Part shown: piece by piece, positions 4,101 to 6,533 of the stretch
Position numbering within the stretch: position 1 is the first letter of the stretch
Layout: each line of letters starts with the position of its first letter
Assembly: GCA_903873545.1 (NCBI GenBank)
Contig: CAIQPA010000298.1
Span: 1 to 6,533, forward strand
Direction of reading: 5' to 3'
DNA: 6,533 bases
DNA from: an uncultured delta proteobacterium
GTDB lineage: Bacteria > Myxococcota_A > Bradymonadia > REDH01
Notes under the pieces: model-generated
Told to the model about the DNA's origin: nothing
Seen by the model: the letters and a program-made list of their open reading frames with translations, nothing else
Database searches by the model: none
Translations under genes and position numbers: made by a program

Positions 4101-6234
4101 CTCCAACGGCACCGACTGCGTCGGCGCCGACGACCCCTGCAATGTGGGCGCTTGTGTTGACGGCAGCTGCACCGGCTTCCCTGTCGACAACGGCACCGCC
4201 TGCCCCGGCCTCGACGACGCCTGCAACGCCGGCGCCTGCATCGACGGCGTCTGCTCCGCCGTCCCGCTCGACGACGGCACCAACTGCGACACCGACTTCA
4301 GCGACTGCCAGGCAGCCTCCTGCGTCGCGGGCCGCTGCCAAGCGCAGCCTGTCGCCGACTGCTCCATCTGCGGCGCTGCGGGCGACGGCCTCTGCGGCGG
4401 CGGTACCTGCCAGAGCATCTCGGGCGCCCAGAGCTACGGCTTCGAGGGCTCCACCGCGACGACCCCCTTCACCATGTCTGGCAACACCTGGTTCGTCGAC
4501 ACGACCAACCGCCAGTCGGGCGGCGCCTCGCTGCGATCGCCTATCACGGCCGTCAGCACCACCCATTCTGCTTCGCTCTCGGTGACGGCCGGCCCCGGCC
4601 AGTCCTACTCCTTCTGGCTGCTCACCAGCAGCGAGCTCAACGCCGACTACCTCACCTTCTCGGTCGACGGCGTCCAGCAGGGCCGCTGGTCGGGCCTCGG
4701 CGTCTGGACCCGCTTCGAAGGAGCCCTCACGGCCGGTGTCCACACGCTCACTTGGAGCTATGCCAAGGATGCGGCCAGCGCGGGCGGCAGCGACACCGTC
4801 TGGATCGACGACATCGTCATCGGAAGCGCCAACGCCTGCGGTGCCGACGCCTGCGGCATCTCCGTGCTCTCCGGCGGTAGCTGCGTGGCCTGCGACGCAC
4901 CAGCGCCCGACTGCACGCTCTGCGCGGGCGGCACCGACGTCTGCGTTGGCGGCCGCTGCGGCGGCGTGGGCTCCGAGGGCCTCTTCGAGGACTTTGAAGA
5001 CAGCGTGACGACCGCCATCACGCCTGGCTCAACAGCCACGTGGAGCCGCGACGCCTCGTCGCCCTCGCAGGGTGGCATGGCCTACCGCAGCGGCACCATC
5101 GCGGCGGGCGCGACCAGCTCCTTCCGCGCCGGCGTAACGCTCGCCTCGCCCGGCGCTGTGACCTTCGACTACCGCGTTTCTGCGGGCGCTGGAGACCTGC
5201 TCAAGTTCTTCGTCGACGGCGTCGAGAAGCTCAGCGCGGGCGGCGAGCGGGCCTGGACCAGCGCCAACTACCCGCTCGCTGCGGGCAGCCACAACCTCGA
5301 GTGGCGCTTCACGCGCAGCGCCGCAGCCGCGGTGGGCGACAACGCCGCCTGGATTGATGTGATCGCGGCCGGCGACGCCACCGCCTGCGGCGGCGACGTC
5401 TGCGGCGCCCAGGGCTACGACGGCGCCAACTGCCAGCTCTGCCCGCTCCGCGCCGCCGGCGCCAGCTGCGACAGCGAGGCTGCAGACTGCATGGGCGCCA
5501 CCTGCGCCGCCGGCAGCTGCCTCTCCCAGCCGCTCCCCGACGGCCTCTCCTGCGACGGCGACACCGCTGACTGCCTCGACGCCACCTGCAACAGCGGCCT
5601 CTGCGTCTCGACGGGCCGCCCCGACTGCGCCAGCTGCGGAACCTCCAGCAACCAGTTCTGCGCGGGCGGCGAGTGCGGCGGCCTCACCAACCCTGGCCAG
5701 ATCGACTTCGAACGTCCCGACGCTTTCTCGCTCTTCACCACCACCGGTCAGGTGCTCTGGACCACCACCACCGACCGGCCCCGCACACCCGGCAGCACTG
5801 CGGCCCGGGTTGGCCGCGTGGGCAACGGGCGTCAGGGAATCCTGCGGCTCAGCATCGACCTGCCGGCAGACGGCACGCTCTCCTTCGCCTACCTCCGGCG
5901 CATGACGACCGGCACGGCCACGAACGATGCCACCTACTTCTACGTGGATCCGGGCGCCGTGCTCACGCCCTCGACAGCGATCGCAACGTGGACCGGCGCC
6001 TCCACGCTCTGGGAGACCACTTCGGTGCCCGTCACCGCCGGCCCCCATGAGTTTGTCTGGCAGTACTCAACGCTCACTTCGTCCGGAAACTACCCGAACG
6101 ACGACCGCATGTTCTACCTCGACGACCTCGTCTTCAGCGCCCTCGCGGCCTGCAGCTCGCCCGACAGCTGCACCTCGTCGCTCTACGACGGCGCCGCCTG
6201 CCTGGCCTGCGACACGGGTCTCTGCGGCCCGTGA
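1018..6234 (+). CDS. Giant cysteine-rich modular surface lipoprotein (DUF4215 repeats plus six jelly-roll modules)
   Basis: A 1,738-residue predicted lipoprotein, probably displayed on the outer membrane. Residues 1-31 are a lipoprotein signal peptide ending in the lipobox LAAC, with Gly at +2 (no inner-membrane Asp). Then come a DUF4215/myxococcal disulfide repeat (44-85), an acidic Asp-Thr-Gly-Ser linker (about 86-153), two more such repeats (154-195, 204-245) and a Cys-rich lead block (246-355). Six beta-sandwich modules follow at about 356-490, 596-731, 839-972, 1136-1268, 1320-1450 and 1559-1706, most ending in a Y-x-KD...GSDxVWIDD signature. Spacers between them carry C-x(5,6)-C-x4-C-x4-C units. 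By my count there are 123 cysteines including the lipidated one. There is no catalytic motif, C-terminal membrane segment or sorting signal. Jelly-roll modules of this kind are usually binding modules (carbohydrate or protein), so a role in adhesion or surface binding is a reasonable inference only. ATG 1018 is chosen because it directly precedes the signal peptide and no upstream in-frame start fits; the Shine-Dalgarno match is poor. Confidence 0.93.
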   Translation: MNHRPTSASAAALRPSGLLLLALTAWLLAACGEETLRAASAPECGDGAIDEGEACDDNNSRGRDGCSSSCEIEAGYACVGEPSVCTAAAEDTGTIEDTGGSGDTGTIEDTGGSGDTTVTDTGGSGDADVIEDSSGSGDATDTTADTTDPGPPRCGDGLVRPGERCDDGNNDNSDGCNSACFVEPNFGCVGEPSICTATELAPVCGNSVMEAGEVCDDGNTTSGDGCTVRCNLEAGFACSGSPSVCVVDLCRSVSCTALEGPCQAAVCNPSTGICDLYPRLDGTFCDDASLCTSGDSCQAGACTGTATVCADTAGGCSTGICNPMTGACDATPLPDCTPCEGGSFCAGGACGGLPPGKAYAFDDAIELAEFTTGGSAPWLWDGAEGRTAVGSLRAGDIADSGTSTLTITVDTASASTLSFWVKTSTESCCDKLRLSINGAADATTWQGIVDWTEVTRPLPVGRNTLVFSYTKDTSLDAGSDTVWIDDLDLGTTAGSSCVDNGCGESVFNGTSCVVCEPQPDGASCDTVEGDCTAGSCTAGACIPEPVANGTSCNAGSECAVGSCRAGVCDGSTLVPDCTPCAGGTDFCGGGVCGGSGATVVDFSDAADAAAFTTVTGSAWSADSAQGHDAPAAFRSGVTATSATSRTRFTTTVTSAGTELRFWLKTSSESGFDKLRLYVNGTVDATTWSGETAWTEVVRTLPVGTVTIEFEYSKDGSGVSGSDAVWIDDLSITSGASRSCEGGPCGDSIFNGTTCLFCDSSFEGVSCDTDAGDCSSNSCSGGACVANPVANGTNCASGSECSVGSCSDGTCAITPLSDCTTCAGGAEFCAGGLCGGVSSDLAYGFENAADLTAFRMQGATPWALSTVAPHSGTSAMKSGTIADSQRSRATLSLTLASASTLTFWLRTSSESSFDKLFLVINGTDDATTWSGDTAWTQVTRPLPAGPTTIEFAYRKDGSGITGSDAVWIDDITIADAGNRCAGNACGDSVFDGTACVSCDLSFEGLACENDPTDCNLGVCAAGRCAPQAVSNGTDCVGADDPCNVGACVDGSCTGFPVDNGTACPGLDDACNAGACIDGVCSAVPLDDGTNCDTDFSDCQAASCVAGRCQAQPVADCSICGAAGDGLCGGGTCQSISGAQSYGFEGSTATTPFTMSGNTWFVDTTNRQSGGASLRSPITAVSTTHSASLSVTAGPGQSYSFWLLTSSELNADYLTFSVDGVQQGRWSGLGVWTRFEGALTAGVHTLTWSYAKDAASAGGSDTVWIDDIVIGSANACGADACGISVLSGGSCVACDAPAPDCTLCAGGTDVCVGGRCGGVGSEGLFEDFEDSVTTAITPGSTATWSRDASSPSQGGMAYRSGTIAAGATSSFRAGVTLASPGAVTFDYRVSAGAGDLLKFFVDGVEKLSAGGERAWTSANYPLAAGSHNLEWRFTRSAAAAVGDNAAWIDVIAAGDATACGGDVCGAQGYDGANCQLCPLRAAGASCDSEAADCMGATCAAGSCLSQPLPDGLSCDGDTADCLDATCNSGLCVSTGRPDCASCGTSSNQFCAGGECGGLTNPGQIDFERPDAFSLFTTTGQVLWTTTTDRPRTPGSTAARVGRVGNGRQGILRLSIDLPADGTLSFAYLRRMTTGTATNDATYFYVDPGAVLTPSTAIATWTGASTLWETTSVPVTAGPHEFVWQYSTLTSSGNYPNDDRMFYLDDLVFSALAACSSPDSCTSSLYDGAACLACDTGLCGP
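1147..1272 (+). repeat. DUF4215 / myxococcal disulfide repeat 1 (residues 44-85)
   Basis: Six cysteines in the family pattern: CGDG...GEACDD...DGCSSSC...YACVGEPSVC. The acidic stretch around EACDDNN resembles the Asp/Asn-rich loop seen in most members. This copy is separated from the other two by the low-complexity linker. Its last 29 bases (from 1249) are nearly identical to the matching part of repeat 2. Confidence 0.9.
1288..1437 (+). repeat. Acidic Asp-Thr-Gly-Ser tandem repeat linker (33-36 base units)
   Basis: In-frame imperfect tandem repeats encode EDTGGSGD-type units. After a partial unit, units start at 1306 (36 bases), 1342 (33), 1375 (36) and 1411 (degenerate). Each opens with GACACGGGCGGCTCGGG or a close variant, and the last copy has decayed most. 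The product should be a flexible, highly negative stalk. The unit length is a multiple of three, so copy-number changes keep the frame. Confidence 0.92.
1477..1752 (+). repeat. DUF4215 / myxococcal disulfide repeats 2 and 3 (residues 154-195 and 204-245)
   Basis: Two further six-cysteine repeats: CGDGLVRPGERCDDGNN...DGC...C...GCVGEPSIC and CGNSVMEAGEVCDDGN...DGC...C...ACSGSPSVC. The CDDGN core and Cys order match the family better than in repeat 1. They are joined by eight residues (TATELAPV). Confidence 0.92.
1753..2082 (+). repeat. Cysteine-rich lead block before the first jelly-roll module (residues 246-355)
   Basis: Seventeen cysteines by my count, in diverged versions of the spacer units used later (for example GPCQAAVCNPSTGIC, then GDSCQAGACTGT, then GGCSTGICNPMTGAC). 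It ends in PDCTPCEGG...CAGGACGG, the same four-Cys piece that stands before each of the six modules. The odd cysteine number is unlike the later spacers, which all have multiples of eight. Confidence 0.8.
2083..2487 (+). repeat. Jelly-roll module 1 (residues about 356-490)
   Basis: A beta-rich module starting AYAFDDAIELAEFTTGG and ending with FSYTKDTS...GSDTVWIDDLDL. It carries the shared core DATTWQG...WTEVTRPLPVG. It is the only module containing cysteines: a vicinal Cys-Cys at residues 428-429 where modules 2 and 3 have Gly-Phe and Ser-Phe. The fold assignment (MAM/concanavalin-like beta sandwich) rests on the pattern of short beta strands and the WIDD ending, not on a search. Confidence 0.75.
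2488..2802 (+). repeat. Cysteine-rich spacer 1 (residues 491-595, 16 Cys)
   Basis: It has a four-Cys piece after the module (SSC...NGCGESVFNGTSCVVC), two 28-residue-type units (Cys spacing 6-4-4-10, then 5-4-4-8) and a four-Cys piece before the next module (PDCTPCAGGTDFCGGGVCGG). It represents the standard spacer form, shared with spacers 2 and 5. Confidence 0.85.
2803..3210 (+). repeat. Jelly-roll module 2 (residues about 596-731)
   Basis: Very similar to module 3: both share KTSSES/RTSSES-FDKL, DATTWSG, an AWT...LP core, YxKDGSG and GSDAVWIDD. A 21-base stretch at 3174-3194 is identical to 3897-3917 in module 3, exactly 723 bases later. No cysteines. Confidence 0.8.
3211..3531 (+). repeat. 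Cysteine-rich spacer 2 (residues 732-838, 16 Cys)
   Basis: Same plan as spacer 1: RSCEGGPCGDSIFNGTTCLFC, two 28-residue-type units joined through NPVANGTN, then SDCTTCAGGAEFCAGGLCGG. The 19 bases at 3376-3394 are identical to 2650-2668 in spacer 1, 726 bases earlier, which shows that spacer and module were duplicated as one unit. Confidence 0.85.
3532..3933 (+). repeat. Jelly-roll module 3 (residues about 839-972)
   Basis: It starts LAYGFENAADLTAF and ends FAYRKDGSGITGSDAVWIDD, with the full set of conserved positions. It is closest to module 2 in both protein and DNA. No cysteines. Confidence 0.8.
3934..4422 (+). repeat. Expanded cysteine-rich spacer 3 (residues 973-1135, 24 Cys, four 28-residue units)
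   Basis: Between the usual end pieces lie four tandem units beginning at residues 1003, 1031, 1059 and 1087 (bases 4024-4359). The first three have the exact pattern C-x6-C-x4-C-x4-C-x10; the fourth runs into the closing piece after seven residues. Unit joints read AVSNGTD, PVDNGTA and PLDDGTN. The units are clearly diverged in sequence, so the expansion is not very recent. The block is 56 residues (two units) longer than the standard spacer. Confidence 0.87.
4423..4821 (+). repeat. Jelly-roll module 4 (residues about 1136-1268)
   Basis: It starts QSYGFEGSTATTPFTMSG and ends WSYAKDAASAGGSDTVWIDDIVI. It lacks the DATTW core of modules 1-3 (it has GVQQGRWSG in place) but keeps FWLLTSSE and the KD...GSDxVWIDD ending. 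No cysteines. Confidence 0.78.
4822..4974 (+). repeat. Contracted cysteine-rich spacer 4 (residues 1269-1319, 8 Cys, no 28-residue unit)
   Basis: Only the two fixed end pieces remain: NACGADACGISVLSGGSC and VAC, then DAPAPDCTLCAGGTDVC and VGGRCGG. The block is two 28-residue units shorter than the standard spacer, and the join falls cleanly between end pieces with the frame kept. Confidence 0.85.
4975..5367 (+). repeat. Jelly-roll module 5, diverged (residues about 1320-1450)
   Basis: It starts LFEDFEDSVTTAI and keeps a WT...YPLAAGSHNLEWRF strand pattern, but the signature ending has decayed to NAAWIDVIAA: the KD pair is absent and the second Asp of WIDD is Val. The SSES-DKL motif is replaced by SAGAGDLLKF. 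If the WIDD aspartates bind a metal or ligand in this family, this module may have lost that role. Confidence 0.7.
5368..5691 (+). repeat. Cysteine-rich spacer 5 (residues 1451-1558, 16 Cys)
   Basis: Standard two-unit spacer: TACGGDVCGAQGYDGANCQLC, two units with Cys spacing 6-4-4-10 and 6-4-4-7, then PDCASC and a diverged closing piece NQFCAGGECGG. Confidence 0.84.
5692..6135 (+). repeat. Jelly-roll module 6, longest and most diverged (residues about 1559-1706)
   Basis: It starts GQIDFERPDAFSLFTTTG and ends NDDRMFYLDDLVF, a changed version of the WIDD signature. The central part carries an insertion (TNDATYFYVDPGAVLTPSTA) not seen in the other modules. It is followed by a last post-module Cys piece and then the stop. 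Confidence 0.72.
6136..6234 (+). repeat. C-terminal cysteine cap of the large lipoprotein (residues 1707-1738) and stop
   Basis: A final copy of the post-module piece (AACSSPDSCTSSLYDGAAC, LAC) followed by DTGLCGP and TGA at 6232-6234. It has five cysteines by my count, where the internal copies have four. There is no membrane helix and no Arg-rich tail of the MYXO-CTERM type, so the protein is held only by its N-terminal lipid. Confidence 0.8.
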
Positions 6235-6281
6235 CAATCCTCGCAAAGGAAGGCGTCACGCTTGCTCCGGCAACCGCTCGC

Positions 6282-6288
6282 AGGTAGG
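6282..6288 (+). promoter_or_regulatory. Probable ribosome binding site of the downstream lipoprotein gene
   Basis: AGGTAGG lies 8 bases before the ATG at 6297, a partial match to the Shine-Dalgarno consensus at normal spacing. An in-frame TAG at 6285-6287 lies within it, which rules out any start further upstream and fixes the ATG at 6297 as the first possible one. Confidence 0.5.
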
Positions 6289-6296
6289 CAAAATCC

Positions 6297-6359
6297 ATGC
6301 GGAAGTCTCTCCACATCCTCTGTCTTCCGCTGCTCTTCGCGCTGCTCGCGATCGGCTGC
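6297..6359 (+). other. Lipoprotein signal peptide of the downstream gene
   Basis: Basic n-region (Arg2, Lys3), hydrophobic core LPLLFALLAIG and lipobox A-I-G-C ending at Cys21. Ala at -3 is less common than Leu but occurs in bacterial lipoboxes. Cys9 inside the hydrophobic part is not in a lipobox context. Confidence 0.83.
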
Positions 6360-6533
6360 TCGGGCTCATCGGAGGGCGGCGGCGACGCTGACTACAACTT
6401 CGATACGGGTGGCCTGCCCTCGACCGATACCTCGACAACGGTCGACGCGGACGGCAGCGCCGACACCGCAACAGCCCCCGATACGATCGCTCCCTGCGAC
6501 ATCGAGGCTCTCTTCGAGCGCAACGGCTGCACC
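6297..6533 (+). CDS. Second predicted lipoprotein, N-terminal part (3' end outside window)
   Basis: Seventy-nine codons open to the window end. The product starts MRKSLHILCLPLLFALLAIG and then Cys21 (codon 6357-6359), a short typical lipoprotein signal peptide with Arg-Lys at the N-terminus and Ser at +2, which suits outer membrane sorting. Residues 22-66 are a Gly/Ser/Asp/Thr-rich linker like the one in the upstream gene. Folded sequence seems to begin at Cys67 (PCDIEALFERNGCT). It starts 62 bases after the previous stop on the same strand with no convincing terminator between, so co-transcription is likely. The family cannot be named from this part. The ending ALFERNGCT resembles the approach to a c-type heme CxxCH motif, but the deciding residues lie beyond the window. 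Confidence 0.85.
   Translation, partial: MRKSLHILCLPLLFALLAIGCSGSSEGGGDADYNFDTGGLPSTDTSTTVDADGSADTATAPDTIAPCDIEALFERNGCT

Noticed and set aside
1135..4743. Antisense open frame of 1,202 codons opposite the large lipoprotein
   Set aside because: Long stop-free antisense frames are expected opposite high-GC genes with C/G-ending codons. Its product is a low-complexity Ala/Gly/Val/Arg mix with no recognisable motif, and the sense frame has a clear signal peptide and repeated domains.
1147..6231. EGF-like domains or metallothionein-like metal binding in the cysteine-rich parts
   Set aside because: The Cys spacing (C-x6-C-x4-C-x4-C-x10) does not fit EGF domains, and an exported, evenly paired Cys pattern fits structural disulfides better than a cytosolic metal-binding peptide.
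6136..6234. MYXO-CTERM type C-terminal sorting signal on the large lipoprotein
   Set aside because: There is no hydrophobic segment or Arg-rich tail after the final cysteines.
6262..6273. TTGC-TCCG-GCAA hairpin as a terminator between the two lipoprotein genes
   Set aside because: Only a four-base-pair stem with no T-tract; far too weak for an intrinsic terminator.

Overview
The window is 6,533 bases of high-GC bacterial DNA with three same-strand genes packed closely together. It most likely comes from the phylum Myxococcota (Deltaproteobacteria-type, possibly the Bradymonadales side). The evidence is the three copies of the six-cysteine repeat known as DUF4215 / myxococcal disulfide repeat, the Asp-Thr-Gly-Ser linkers right after lipoprotein signal peptides, and strongly C/G-ending codons. 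This assignment is inference from gene style; there is no rRNA or marker gene to prove it.

Layout. (1) Positions 2-910: the 3' end of a biotin-dependent acyl-CoA carboxylase alpha subunit, with the end of the biotin carboxylase domain, a linker domain and a biotinyl domain with its EAMKM lysine site. (2) Positions 911-1017: a 107-base gap with at most a weak promoter and no good Shine-Dalgarno site. (3) Positions 1018-6234: a 1,738-residue, cysteine-rich surface lipoprotein that fills 80% of the window. (4) Positions 6235-6296: a 62-base gap. (5) Position 6297 to the window end: the start of a second, smaller lipoprotein, cut by the window edge after 79 codons.

The large lipoprotein is the centre of interest. 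After a lipobox cysteine it has one DUF4215 repeat, an acidic low-complexity linker, two more DUF4215 repeats and a cysteine-rich lead block. Then come six beta-sandwich (jelly-roll/MAM-like) modules of about 130-148 residues, separated by cysteine-rich spacers. Each spacer has a fixed four-Cys piece after the module, a variable number of 28-residue four-Cys units, and a fixed four-Cys piece before the next module. The 28-residue units number 2, 2, 4, 0, 2 along the protein, so spacers carry 16, 16, 24, 8 and 16 cysteines. The third spacer has gained exactly what the fourth has lost.

The carboxylase is central metabolism and has no evident functional link to the lipoproteins. The two lipoproteins are close enough to be co-transcribed and share the same style of signal peptide and Asp/Thr-rich linker, so they may form a cell-surface pair; their function cannot be read from this sequence. 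No tRNA, rRNA, CRISPR array, insertion sequence or convincing terminator was seen.
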